Assembly: GCA_013368315.1 (NCBI GenBank)
Contig: JAACJM010000083.1
Coordinates: 186,001-250,000, forward strand
Direction: 5' to 3'
From: Tetrapyrgos nigripes
Taxonomy: Eukaryota > Basidiomycota > Agaricomycetes > Agaricales > Campanellaceae
Length of the DNA stretch: 64,000 nucleotides
The notes beneath the pieces were generated by a model. The model was not told where the DNA came from, ran no database searches, and saw only the letters and a program-made list of their open reading frames with translations. Positions 19,555 to 31,875 of the stretch are shown one piece after another. The translations under genes and the position numbers were made by a program. Position 1 is the stretch's first letter. Every line of letters begins with the position of its first letter.

Positions 19555-20992
19555 TAGGGAATAGCGCGGGTTCACGGGTAATTGGCGGGTCAGGGGGTAC
19601 GGGTTTGACGGGTACGGGTACGGGTAAGGTTTTATCAACCCGCATCAAACCCGCGACCCGCCGCACGGGTAATCAGACCCGCCAGTACTGGGGGCCGCCG
19701 CTGTCGGCACTACCTTTGAAAATTTAGAAACTGTATAGTTTACCAGACTCGTACATAGTCACATACCTACGAGATGTACTGTAGCAACAACAAAAAAAAA
19801 AAAAACCTTCTCCTCTTCCTCTCTCAATGGCACCTCGCCCTGAGCCACCCGTTCCACAGCATCTGCAAACTACGGACAAAAGCGGAAGACCAACCCTACT
19901 GTCAAAGCCACCGGCAACGACCCAATTGATTCTACGCTCCCATCAAAGATTCGAAGTTTGATCCTGCTATACGTGCTGCCGTCTCACTGGCCAAGAAGAC
20001 CCTGAACAAGTATTACGGAAAATTCGACTACTCTGAGGTGTATCGTGTCGCTATGAGTAAGTAAACCCTCCCCGAGTCCTACATTATTATTGTATTGACA
20101 GTACTCACGCAAAACAGTTTTACATCCACGCCACAAGCTTAATTATTTCAATACCGCTGACTGGCCTGATTCTTGGGTTGCGACTGCGAAGGAAATTGTA
20201 CGGGAGGTATATGATAGAGACTACAAGCACACCAGTGTTGAGGAGCCGATGGACGTTGACAAGCCTGCTTCACCTGTTGCGTCGAAGGTGAGTTTGTAAA
20301 TTCGACTTAACGGCTAGGCTACTCATCTTTACATAGAAGCATAATCGTTTCGATGATTTACCGGCACTTAAACCCCCTAAGGCAGGCGAGCTTGGTGACG
20401 AGCTTGATCGTTACCTCAGCGCAGACGTTGAAGCTACGGACGACGTTCTCGGATGGTGGTATGGAAGGAAGAAAGATTTCCCTACTCTTTATCGTATGGG
20501 ATTGGATTACCTGACTATACCCGGTGCGTTCACTTCAACTCATATATCTTGTCTAATTAATATTACCTCTAGCAACTTCGACGGACGTTGAGCGTGTATT
20601 CAGTAGGGGCCGATTCCTTCTACCCTATGTTCGCAATCGGCTTTCTGCTGATACAACACGCGCTCTTATGTGCCTTCGGCAATGGAGTTTGATGGGGCTT
20701 ATACAAGATGAGGATGTAATGACCGTTGCAAAGCTACCAGAGATTGAGGTTAGTGATCAAAACGCAGAGGATATTGAGATGCCAGAGGGTTACGATGATA
20801 TCGTAGACGTAGTCAGTGATATGTAGCTAAGTAGTATATAAATGTACCCGGCATATACCCGTATCCCGCGGGTTTTGCTTCTGACCCGTCTGCCCCGCTG
20901 CTACCCTTGACCCGTCATCACGGGTACGGGTTTTGGCGGGTACGGGTACGGGTCAGAAAATTTGACCCGCGGGATACCCGTACTGTTCCCTA
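19555..20992 (+). mobile_element. hAT-superfamily element, 1438 bp, internally deleted
   Basis: The termini are TAGGGAATAGCGCGGG and, inverted, TAGGGAACAGTACGGG. An exact 8-bp target duplication GATCAGTG lies at 19,547-19,554 and 20,993-21,000; copy C shows the empty site near 25,069. Eight-base duplications and the TAGGG(A) ends fit hAT. Both subterminal regions are packed with ACGGGT/CGGGTA repeats, the usual transposase-binding arrangement. Inside is the C-terminal part of a hAT transposase gene, so the element is a deletion derivative. Confidence 0.88.
19930..20826 (+). pseudogene. hAT transposase, C-terminal part
   Basis: Inferred exons are 19,930-20,056, 20,118-20,287, 20,337-20,523 and 20,573-20,826, all with GT-AG introns of about 48-61 nt. 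The product reads IKDSKFDPAIRAAV, KTLNKYYGKFDYSEVYRVAM, ILHPRHKLNYF and, in the hAT C-terminal dimerisation domain, ATSTDVERVFSRGRFLLPY and RNRLSADT. Downstream of the dimerisation motif it ends in an acidic tail. The catalytic N-terminal half is absent and the frame is closed by TGA at 19,927. The splice sites and frame of what remains look clean, so the internal deletion may be recent. Confidence 0.78.
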
Positions 20993-22051
20993 GATCAGTG
21001 TGTTCAAGTTGGATGTGGACGGGAATTTTGTTAAGAAATCATTGTCTTCGTCATTGTCTTCAGCAGCAGGGGTAGAAGGAAAAAATGTGGAGGTACTAGA
21101 GGTCAGCGTAGAACACAACGAAGCCCCAACATCATGAGGAAGAGCCTATGCTATCGATTTCTACGCAAAGGAATTACTGCTTGCATCTTCATCTTCATCT
21201 GGGCCTTCTATGGGCATAGGCAGATATCAACGCCACCTCCAAACTGACACTCAGCGAAACTAAAGACGGACAAGAAGGCACTTATACATCCTCCTTTCAG
21301 AGAATTCTGATACCACTTCACTTGGGTCTCTACCAGATGGATTACCTGGACGAGGTTAAAGTGTGTGATTTCTCGAATGGGACGGGTGAGGACGGGTGGA
21401 GTTAAAGAAGTTGGTGGGTGGCCCGAGCATGGAACTGGGGCTTTGGGAGCTAGTATGGCTTCAAGCGCGTAAAAAGGAAAGGAAAGAATGATGGCAGGAA
21501 GTCATGCTGTTTGGTTGGATGAGCTATTGATATATGTCAGTATGTAAAAAAGAGTTAGCTAGGTGATACCAACGAAGATATCTATGTAGCAATGCAAAGT
21601 AATAGAGTAATCCATCAATCATGGCAGTCATTGGATGCTGCAGCAGAATTTGGTTGAGATAAATGTCCGTGCTTAGAAACTTCAACAGAATCTTTGAAAC
21701 CCTCAAAGCCAAATTTAAAAACGCGCAAAACCTTACTTACCACGGTACGAGTACCTCAGAGACATGTGGACTTTTTTATAAATATGATTTTTCTTATTGA
21801 ACTGGACATAGGCAACAAAATTCTGGATATACGGATTTTGTGATATTTACTCATTTGAACAATGGAATTTCTGGACAGATGAAGGGAACAGATATAAGAT
21901 GTTGGTTTCCAAAAGAAAAGGCAGCATTCCTGATGTTTTTGTGTGAAACTGATCAAATGAAAGTTGTAGAAGCATAGAGATACCAATCAAGTTGAAAGCG
22001 AGAAACAAAAAAAGAAGAAAAAAACCAGATATATACAATTGTACTGAACAC

Positions 22052-22713
22052 TCATTCCTTATAGTCAGGATTATCATTCCAAACAGAGGTCCAGTTTTCA
22101 CCACAAACAAATTTGCTCCAGTCAACTTTAACTCCAATGTTCTTAGCACCTGCAGGAATGGTGCCAACCTGTCTCAAATCATTAAAGCCAAATCTGAGAT
22201 GAGGCGGGATCCATAAAATTAACTTTGGCTCAGGTTCAGCAGTACATAGCCAACCCTGAGGATTAATGGAGCAAGATTGATTCTTTTTATTATACTGGGA
22301 GATTGAGGCTGGAATGAGGTTTGGATTGGAAGGATCAATATTCCAGATCCTTACTGTCTTGTCATCAGATCCTGACACCACATGTCTACCATCTGGTGAG
22401 AAGGCCACTGAATTCACCCAAACTGTGTGGCCATCCAGAGGCTTTCCAACCTGCTTGCAAGTCTGCATATCCCATATTCTGATAGTGCAGTCAGCAGATC
22501 CTGACACCACATGTCTGCCATCTGGTGAGAAGGCCACTGACAGCACCCAATATGTGTGGCCTTCCAGAGGCTCTCCAACCTGCTGGCAAGTCTGCATATC
22601 CCATATTCTGACAGTCATGTCCTCAGATCCTGACACCACATGTCTGCCATCTGGTGAGAAGGCCACTGACCTCACCCAATCTGTATGGCCTTCCAGAGGC
22701 TTTCCAACCTGCT
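22052..22713 (-). pseudogene. NWD copy B: last WD40 repeats and tail only
   Basis: Three and a half WD40 repeats and the conserved C-terminal tail (LWIPPHLRFGFNDLRQ, VDWSKFVCGENWTSVW) are intact up to the stop at 22,052. Upstream of 22,713 the sequence switches to the antisense of the unrelated X2 repeat. The frame happens to stay open to 23,206, creating a 384-codon chimera. No NACHT domain or promoter is present. A translated product is possible but unsupported. Confidence 0.8.
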
Positions 22714-22731
22714 GCGGGACAGCTGGAGCTA

Positions 22732-23888
22732 GACGAAAGAGAGCTAGAACCCCTCCACACGAGGCACCAGATGGAGATGTAGATGCCTTTCTAGCAGTAG
22801 CTGTAGCAGCTAAACCAGACAAAGTCCCGACTCCCCACTGAGGTCGAGGCAGTAGAGCTGACAGAGACAACGGAAGACATCGACGCTGACGCACTGAGCC
22901 CCGGTCCCCAAGACTGACCAACCTGACGGCCATGGTTTGAGAACGGCATTTGTAGGATGGGGCTGTGTTTCCGATAGCGATAGTAGTGTGCATACGGTTA
23001 GGAGTATAGGTGGGATGAGATATGAGTGTATGGGAGTAAGAGTATGGAGAGTGGGAATCTGGATGATATGGGGCCGTGGGTAGGCGTAACAGAAGGAAAG
23101 TTGGAATGGAAATGCAGTGTGGGGAAATGGAGGAATGGGGGAAAACTAAGTCAGTTATCGGTGTTGAGTGCCCGGTAAAGAGAGAAATGCGAAACAGTGA
23201 ACCCAAGCGAGGCAGAAAAAGCAGTGAAGAAGACGACGAGGGGGACTTTGGGCCCTGGGGGGAAAGAAAGGGGGGAAAGGGGGGGAAAGAGTGTAAAGAT
23301 GTAAAGGAAAGGAAAAGACACGTACGTCTTAGCGATAATCAACTCTCCCAATCTCGGACGTTTCTCCACTTCAGACTAAACACAATCTGCCCTACCACTC
23401 TCGGGGGCGCACCAAACCCACTACTCATAGTCTCATCCTCCTAGGTTCCAGTGCAGCAGTAGGACTAGCAGACCCTAGTACAATTTTCTTCAACGGGCCA
23501 ACTACGTTCCATACCGTTGGTAACTGAGTCGAAGAAGTACGGGGGTTGCATAGTATAGAAAGCCCTTAGCAGAGGAGAGTAATGGGGCTGGGAGAGGTTG
23601 GCGATGGTGGTGAAGGAAGGGCGGGGTTGGTAGTGGGGAGCTTGGATGGGATTAGGATTGATGCTGGTGTTAACGTTGAGAGTGGGGACTAGGGTTGGGG
23701 CCAACGGTAGGAACGCAGGGACCAACGCAACAGGACTCGCAAACAAAGGCGAATCATCCGAACGGCATATCCACCTCCCTCAGATTGCACCGCGTCCCGC
23801 AATGGCGGACAAGACGTAACAGTCATGAGGTGGATGGAAGGGGGAGGAGAGATTTGTGTCGACATGAGTAGGAGAGTCGAAAGAGAGG
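22732..23888. other. Repeat X2, right part, and junction to copy C
   Basis: The left half is co-linear with X1 (about 17,035-17,760), including the AAVGLADPSTIFFN frame near 23,458 and a GGGGAAAG-rich tract at 23,255-23,290. From about 23,560 the sequence is unique here and runs into the duplicated NWD unit at 23,889. I recognise no gene. Confidence 0.4.
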
Positions 23889-26136
23889 TCGAGCAGGACG
23901 AGTTGGGGACAGAGTCGGTCCGTATTCCTCTGACTAATCGGTCGCTTTCTTTGGTCCAGACCGTCGCTGCAGTACTTATGTTGTCCTGAATCAATCGCGT
24001 TTGCGACAACATGGTCTTTGCTGCGTGTTATAGACTCTACTCAAGGGTTGGAGAAGATCCAGCCGTTCCTTTCGTACTCTTTTCGGAAGGCGAATTGGAG
24101 ACGGCTCATAAGACGTGGATTGCCCTGGTACTACGTCTGTCTCTGGCCTCTACGTTCCCCTGATCATTGTAGTGCTATGGCTAACATGGCATCGAATTCT
24201 CTGTTCCTTTATCCCTCGACTTCATTCATGTCTCTTCAACAAACCATACACACAACAACCAACCAGTCTACTCACTCTCCTCCCTCTCTAGGAAGAAACA
24301 CATATGATGGACCTGGACATATCAAAATTACATCGAAATGGCAAGGAGCTGTACAGTGTCACTGAGCACAGTGAGTAATACCTCAGTACTAAATCCTTCA
24401 TCCCTTCCACTTTCTTTTCGTCCCATCGTTGAGTCCCAGATATATTTATACATCATTCATTTTATCACTCCTCTACATGTCGTATATCGCTTGGCATCTT
24501 TACTGGAGAACATACTACGTAACACGGAAGATCTGATGGCTAAATCACTCATCGTGCTTGAACGCGTACATAGTGGGGGATTTTCTGCAAGACATAAGCG
24601 TAGCATGTAGCGTACTGTCGCCTAGCGTTATAGGACTGATAATAATATATCACTTTGCATATCCACCCTGTCAATCAAGTTCAGGACTCCACGTCAAAGG
24701 ATGTGTCTATTGTTCTTCGTCTTTCTTCCCACATTTTACATCGCTTTTTATTATTCTACCCATTGCTTTCTACATCCAAAATGCTCACTAATCTTCATGT
24801 CTTCTTCCTTCTTACTTTCGCACCCAACTTCCTTGACAGCTACTTGATATCCAGCTCTTCACTCTACCTGACACATCTCTCCTCGCATACACTACTTCCT
24901 TCTCATTTAGCCAAATTATCATCTACACCCGTTACCTTCAAGCCTAACAATTCACATGTCTGTTCCCGCCTTGGTGGCGATAGTCTCCTCGCATCTTCTA
25001 CACCTTTACGTCCGATTCCATGTACTATCTGGGCAACCACTCAAGGAGGTAAGCAGGAAGACAGAGGATGGATCAGTGTGTTCAAGTTGGATGTGGACGG
25101 GGATTTTGTTAAGAAATCATTGTCTTCGTCATTGTCTTCAGCAGCAGGGGTAGAAGGAAAAAATGTGGAGGTACTGGAAGTCAGTGTAGAACACAATGAA
25201 GCTCCAACATCAGGAGGAAGACCCCATACTATTGATTTCTACGCCAAGGAATTACTGCTTGCGTCTTCAACTTCATCTGGGCCTTCTATGGGGACAGGCA
25301 GATATCAACGTCACCTCTGAACTTACACTCAGTGAAACTGAAGACTGAGAAGAAGGCACTGTATACATCCTCCTTTCAGAGAATTCTGATACCGCTTTGC
25401 TTGGGTCCCTATCAGAGGGATTACCTGGACAAGGTTAAGGTGTGCGTATTCTCGAATGGGACGGGTGGGGCTGGGTGGTTGGTCCGAGCATGGAACTGGG
25501 GCATTGGGAGCCAGTATATGGCTTCAAGCACATAAAAAGGAAAGGAAAGAATGATGGCAGGAAGTCATGCTGTATGGTTGGATTAGCTATTGAAATATGT
25601 AAGTATGTACAAAAGAGTTAGCTAGGTGATACCAATGAAGATATCTATGTAGCAATCCAAGGTAATAGAGTAATCCATCTATCATGGCAGTCATTGGATG
25701 CTGCAGCAGAATTTGGTCCAGATAAATGTCCGTGCTTAGAAACTTCAACAGAGTCTTTGAAACTCTCAAAGCCCATTTTATAAACGCGCAAAACCTTACT
25801 TACCATGGTACGAGTATCTCAGAGACATGTGGACTTTTTTTATAAATATGATTTTTCTTATTGAACTGGACATAGGCAACAAAATTGTGGATATATGGAT
25901 TTTGTGATATTTACTCAATTGATAAATGTAATTTCTGAATAGATGAAGGGAACAGATATAAGATGTTGGTTTCCAAACTGAAATTTTCAAAAGAAAAGGC
26001 AGCTTTCCTGATGTTTTTGTGTGAAATTGATCAAATGAAAGTGATGGAAGCATAGAGATACCAATCAAGCTGGAAGCGGGAAACAAAAAAAAAAAAAAGA
26101 AAAAAACCAGACATATACAATTGTACTGAACACTCA

Positions 26137-29100
26137 TTACTCATCCTTAGGATTCTCATTCCAAACAGAGGTCCAGCTTTCACCACAAACAAATTTGCTC
26201 CAGTCAACTTTAACTCCAAAGTTTTTAGCATCTGCAGGAATAGTGCCAACCTGCCTCAAATTCATAAATGGATCTCTAAGGTGAGCTGGGATCCATAAAA
26301 TTAACTTTGGCTCAGGTTCAACAGTACATAACCAACCCTGAGGATTAATGGAGCAAGATTGATTCTTTTTATTATACTGGGAGATTGAGGCTGGAATGAG
26401 GTTTGGATTGGAAGGATCAATATTCCAGATCCTTACTGTCTTGTCCCAAGACCCTGAAACCACATGTCTACCATCTGGTGAGAAGGCCACTGAGAACACA
26501 CATTGTGTGTGGCCTTTCAGAGGCTCTCCAACTTGCTGGCAAGTCTGCCTATCCCATATTCTGATAGTCCTGTCATCAGATCCTGACACCACATGTCTGC
26601 CATCTGGTGAGAAGGCCACTGACAGCACCCAATATGTGTGGCCTTCCAGAGGCTCTCCAACCTGCTGGCAAGTCTGCATATCCCATATTCTGATACTCTC
26701 GTCACCAGATCCTGACACCACATGTCTGCCATCTGGTGAGAAGGCCACTGATCTCACCCAATGTGTGTGGCCTTCCAGAGGCTCTCCAACCTGCTGGCAA
26801 GTCTGCATATCCCATATTCTGATAGTCCAGTCAAGAGATCCTGACACCACATGTCTGCCATCTGGTGAGAAGGCCACTGACTGCACATAAGCTCTGTGGC
26901 CTTCCAGACACTTTCCAACCTGCTGGCAAGTCTGCATATCCCATATTCTGATAGTCCTGTCAGCAGATCCTGACACCACATGTCTGCCATCTGGTGAGAA
27001 GGCCACTGAGTTAATCTCATCTGTATGGCCTCTTAGAGGCTTTCCAACCTGCTGGAAAATCTGCATATCCCATATTCTGATAGTACTGTCAGCAGATCCT
27101 GACACCACATGTCTGCCATCTGGTGAGAAGGCCACTGACTGCACAGATCTTGTGTGGCCTTCCAGAGGCTTTCCGACCTGCTGGCAAGTCTGCATATCCC
27201 ATATTCTGATAGTGCAGTCATCAGATCCTGACACCACATGTCTGCCATCTGGTGAGAAGGCCACTGATTTAATGGCATCTGTATGGTTGGAGAGCTGCTG
27301 AGGCTCTTCAAACTGTGGGAAAGTCTGGATATCCCATATTCTGATAGTGCAGTCATCAGATCCTGACACCACATGTCTACCATCTGGTGAAAAGGCCACT
27401 GACTTAACCCAATCTGTGTGCCCTTTCAGAGGCTCACCAACTTGCTGGCAAGTCTGCATATCCCATATTTTAATAGTCTCATCATCAGAACCTGACACCA
27501 CATGTCTAACATCTAGTGAGAAGGCCACTGAGTTAACTTCATTTCTGTGGCCTTCCAGAGGCTCTCCAACCTGCTGGCAAGTTTGCATATCCCATATTCT
27601 GACAGTCCTGTCAGCAGATCCTGACACCACATGTTTGCCATCTGGTGAGAAGGCCACTGACCACACTGTTTCTGTGTGGCCAACAAAAGGCTCTCTAAAC
27701 TGGTGTCCTGTTTGGACATCCCAAATCCTTACAGTATTATCCACAGATCCTGACACTACATGTCTGCCATCCAGTGAGTAGGCCACTGACAACACCCCTT
27801 CTGTGTGGCCTTTCAGAGGCTCTCCAAATTGTTGTCCTGTTTGGACATCCCAAATCCTTACAGTGTTATCCCATGATCCTGACACCACATGTCTGCCATC
27901 TGGTGAGAAGGCTACTGAATTAACTTCATTTCTGTGGCCTTCCAGAGGCTCTCCAACCTGCTGGCCAGTCTGGATATCCCATATTCTGATAGTCCTGTCA
28001 TCAGATCCTGACACCACATGTCTGCCATCTGGTGAGAAGGCCACTGAGTTAACATCATTTGTGTGGCCAATAAAAGGCTATCCAAACTGGTGTCCTGTTT
28101 GGACATCCCAAATCCTTACAGTGTTATCATCAGATCCTGACACAATATATCCTCCATCTGGTGAATATGCTACACTGAACACGATGCTTGTTGTTGATAT
28201 AGTCATTGGCAGATTGGACCATCTATGTCTTCCAATTTTGATAGCATTCTGAATATATTTTGTGAAGCCTTCTACCACACTTAATCCAGGTTGTTCTACT
28301 GTATCATTTTGACCAATTTGTGACAGGTTTGGGACTGTGACCTTGTGTTGTGAACTTTTTTTTTGTGAAATGGCATCAATGACCTTGGAAATGGTGGAAC
28401 TTTTCATGAATTTCACAAGAAATTTACTTTTTTTGCCTTTTTTTGCCTCAAGTTTTGGTTGTTTTTCTGCACCCCAGCTTTGGAGGGGCTGTGACTGCGG
28501 ATTCGCGAATTGATTGAAATGGTACAGCATTGGCAATACTGACAGGTAAATATGTGGTGTACTTTCTGAAAAAACAGTTCCAAAAGTATCTGCTATCTGA
28601 TGAAGTACTTCTGCTAATCTCTCTGCATCTTTGTCCTTTGTAAAATTTTAGCAAACTTTCCTTGAGTACATAGCTCAATTGTCTTACCTTGTTGCTCCTT
28701 GCCCATTCTGAATTATCCTCTAGACATCTCCTTAGAGAAAAAGATTTCCCCATTACACTCATACATTCTAACCACAAAATCATCCATTTACTTCCCATAA
28801 AATCTGTAACACTCAATAGGATTGTGTTTCCTCTCCCTTCAACTTCAACTTCTTCTCTCATATGTTTAGTCCAACTCAAACAGCTATATCTCAACTCAGA
28901 TGGGATATACATATTTATTCTATCCTCTATTGTTGGATCTTTCACTGCCTTATTCTTGAGAAAAGAGGTCTCCAGCTGGCAGATGTTAAATCTAAGCTCC
29001 TTTCTCATAATCTCCAAGCAAGCACTAGCCAGTTGCAAATGGGTAATTTTTTGGTGGATACTGAACTTATTCTCTGGAGATGTGAGAAACTCCCCAAATG

Positions 29101-30603
29101 ACAAATGATAATATAACTTTCCATCCCGATCATAGACCAGTGCTCTTAATTGATTAATCACTTCTTCAGTGACTCTGGTTGGTACATCAACTCCTTTTGC
29201 ACAAAGCAAGTTTTTCAATGTATCTTGGGAAACAGGTTCAATCACTGCCAGAATTGCCCCCACAACCACCTTAAGATACTTGAAATTGTCTGGTTGGGAA
29301 AATGACTCTGTCAAGACTGTTTTATATAAGAGATACAAGGGTTCATATGGTTGCAATCCATCATGGATGCCTTTTTCCAAGTTGAGTATAATCTCCAGCC
29401 TTCCATCTTTATCCACTCCCATTTCTATAAATGTTAGAGCTGTAGTGACCCAGATGAAAAGTCCATTTGCTTTTGCCAGCATATTGTCCATCTTTTCATT
29501 CAAGACCCATGGCAGTTTGGTTGTGATTAACTTTCTCAGATCATCAGCAGTACCAATATGATCAGTAAGGTCAATCTTCTTGATAAACAATCCTCCCATA
29601 AGCTCCTTTGTGATTTCAGGATTTGGTCTGCTTGTTACAATTATCTTTAGCCACGCAAATTGGTTTAGAGTTTTGAGATGGCGCAATAATTCTGTGCGAT
29701 TTGAGCCTGTACCCCATTCATCAAGCCCGTCAATTATTATAATCACCAACTTTTATGATGATTTGATGATCAGCTTTTCAAGCACTGGTGGATTAAGGAA
29801 TAATTCCAGCTGCTCAGAAAGTGACAAGCTTGTACTGTCCAAAGAGGGATCTTCATTGAGAGACTCAAGAAGACCTTTTCCATACTCTGGAAAAACCTGA
29901 GCAAAATGATAGCTCAGAGTTGGGACCAAATTACAGATGTGACTTGTTTCCTGTCCTTTGACACAATGAAATGTTAAAGCCAGCTTGACTTCTTTCTTTG
30001 TGTCCATTTTTCTGATTTTATGCGCAAGTGAAACTGCTATGGCACTTTTGCCAGTCCCAGCTATGCCATAGATCCAAGCAATGGTAGTGTTGGCTTCAAT
30101 TGCCCAGTTGCAAAGGTCATTGAGTATCTTGACTCTTGTTCCCTCCAAACAAGTGTCTGTCTTTCTTGCTGGCTTAGCAATTGGATTCAATTTCTGCTTC
30201 AATTCCTTAAGTATTTCTGCCTTCTCATTGGCTGGTACTTTGTAAGTTTGAGAAAAGAAATATAAAAATACAAATCAATTTAGTACTTACCACCAAAGTT
30301 ATTGTTGGTAGTATGAATAAAGTCTCTTCCAACATTGCCAATTGCCACTCCTGGGATAGTGAAATTTGATGCATTTGTAAACATGCTTTGGGACACAATG
30401 GTCTGTTCTATGTGGAAAATGACCAAAATTGGTTGTTCATATATCACATGGTTCTCATTTTTGGGGTAGCACTTACCTCTTGTGTTTGAGTTTTCCTGAA
30501 TTTGTCTCTGACTAGCAGAGTTATTTCTGGATTGATTTCTAATGTGGTGCCCAATAGTGTTGTTTCCTTGTTGAGGGTCATTTTCATCCTCTGAGGTACC
30601 CAT
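26137..30603 (-). pseudogene. NACHT-WD40 gene copy C, two nonsense codons
   Basis: The exon structure equals copy A: 30,603-30,477, 30,407-30,291, 30,237-28,688 and 28,635-26,137, about 1430 codons. Walker A GIAGTGKS, Walker B IIIIDGLDEW, 14 WD40 repeats and the tail are present. It is closed by TAA at 29,753-29,755, where copy A has Glu between KSS and the Walker B strand, and by TAG at 28,078-28,080, where sister repeats have Glu in QFGEP. Reading frame and splice sites are otherwise intact. Relative to copy A it has about 75 extra residues between NACHT and WD40 (including a lysine-rich AKKGKKSKFLVKF). Most likely a recently dead gene; truncated products cannot be excluded. Confidence 0.85.
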
Positions 30604-30652
30604 GATACCACGGGAATTCCAACAATGATGAGCAGAAGGCACGAGCAAAGAA

Positions 30653-30753
30653 AAGTGTCCAGTGCACGTGAGCCAGTCTTGATTGGTTGCGCGAAAGACT
30701 AACAAGTGGCCAATGCACGTGAACTACTCTTAATTGGCTGCGCAAAAGACTAG
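30653..30753 (-). promoter_or_regulatory. Paired 51-bp promoter repeats of NWD-C
   Basis: The same two units as in copy A, about 50-150 bp upstream of the ATG at 30,603, each with CACGTG and CCAAT (as ATTGG). Conservation is expected from the recent duplication and is not independent evidence of function. Confidence 0.5.
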
Positions 30754-31403
30754 CTTTTACTGCTATCATTCACTCGCAAACTTCTGAGCTTCTTTGCCAA
30801 AGTAATCTGACTTGGACAGAACTCGGACGACGTCTCCAGTCGAGACTCTCGACTCTCGATTTTCGTACAGTGCTCAAACGGATATTTATTCACACATAAG
30901 AAAACCTGGCACTGGCAGAAACACTTTTCTCTTTCCTCACATTAAACCAATAACCGTCCGGCAGCAATTTGATTTGCTTCACAGCACTATTGCCAGAAGT
31001 TGTCCAGTGCTCACCATCAGATTCCTCCATTTCTCAATACATCTACACCACATATGTCTTCAAAACGCGTAATTATACCCGGAACCATGATTACTAGTAG
31101 GACCACTTAAACGCAACATCCTACCTCGAAAGTTATCTTATCCTATATGTTTCCGTTGATCATCCTATGCCGTATGTCCAGTTTCCGTATCTTCATTTTT
31201 TGATTTTTCTTCTTTGGAGCAATACATCCTTACTCGCTATCTTTGGGTTTCTGTTTGTATGAGAAATGTAATTGTTTTACGAGGCCAAAAGAGATGATGG
31301 GTGAATGGCAGAGAACTTGTTCTCGGTGGAAGAGGTGCCATTTATCGCGGAAGTGGACACCATATGACAAAGGATGGGTAGACTCAGTAAAACTGTCACT
31401 AAA
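30754..31403. other. Upstream flank of NWD-C; nothing recognised
   Basis: Repeats 8000-8652 of copy A with an extra short insertion (near 31,190). No gene called. Confidence 0.45.
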
Positions 31404-31860
31404 TTACACAGAATCTATGTATAGAGATTCTCTTGACCAACAGCTGGACATGCACCATACAAATGTACTTCTGTAATTGAGAGACCTTGGGAGAAATGTA
31501 GCAATAAGCAAAATGAACGTAATGAAGAAATACAAAAACGTACCATGGACCCCAAAGTAAACGGGCACCTTCTGAGCTTCATGGCCCTCAGGGTTACCCA
31601 GCTCCGTCTTGATAGAGTTTATCGCTCTAAACGTCTTCGTCCTAACCCATACTTTCATCTTCTTCAGCTCTGCCTCCCGCAGCCCTTTCACTCTCCCCAT
31701 CTCCATCCCATGTTATCCCATGCAATACCAGATACCTCGCAGGATTCTCGGACCTTAACGAGGAGGCCAGAGAAGGCTCGCCCGAGTTTGTATGCGCGTC
31801 ATGGGTACATCTTTAAGTCTGTAGAGCTTCTTGACTAACGCAGCTTCACGAGGGGGACGG
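31404..31860 (-). pseudogene. EthD-like protein relic 5
   Basis: The minus strand reads ELKKMKVWVRTKTFRAINS, then GHEAQKVPVYFGVHG and an intron donor, in one frame (31,706-31,404), with KVREPARYLV-like debris upstream. It is the copy C counterpart of relic 1. The 5' half is absent; the TIR element at 31,876 begins just upstream. Confidence 0.48.
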
Positions 31861-31875
31861 TTTGCGCGTACTAAT

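Larger units (their letters stand above)
18503..22731. repeat. Truncated NWD-locus copy B inserted between 18-bp direct repeats
   Basis: The block 18,521-22,713 matches copies A and C from a GATCCAGCC motif to the middle of a WD40 repeat, and stops abruptly at both ends. It is bracketed by GCAGGACAGCTGGAGCTA (18,503-18,520) and GCGGGACAGCTGGAGCTA (22,714-22,731). Outside them, the X2 sequence on the two sides is co-linear with the uninterrupted X1 copy. So a multi-kb piece of an NWD locus was inserted into X2 with an 18-bp target-like duplication. A hAT element inserted into it later. Confidence 0.75.
23889..31875. repeat. Segmental duplication, copy C of the NWD locus
   Basis: Matches 1-9,010, without the MULE and 427-bp insertions, and ends where a TIR element begins at 31,876. 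The region between 23,889 and 26,136 holds only duplicated intergenic DNA with no recognised gene. Coding and non-coding parts look similarly conserved between A and C by eye. Confidence 0.85.
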
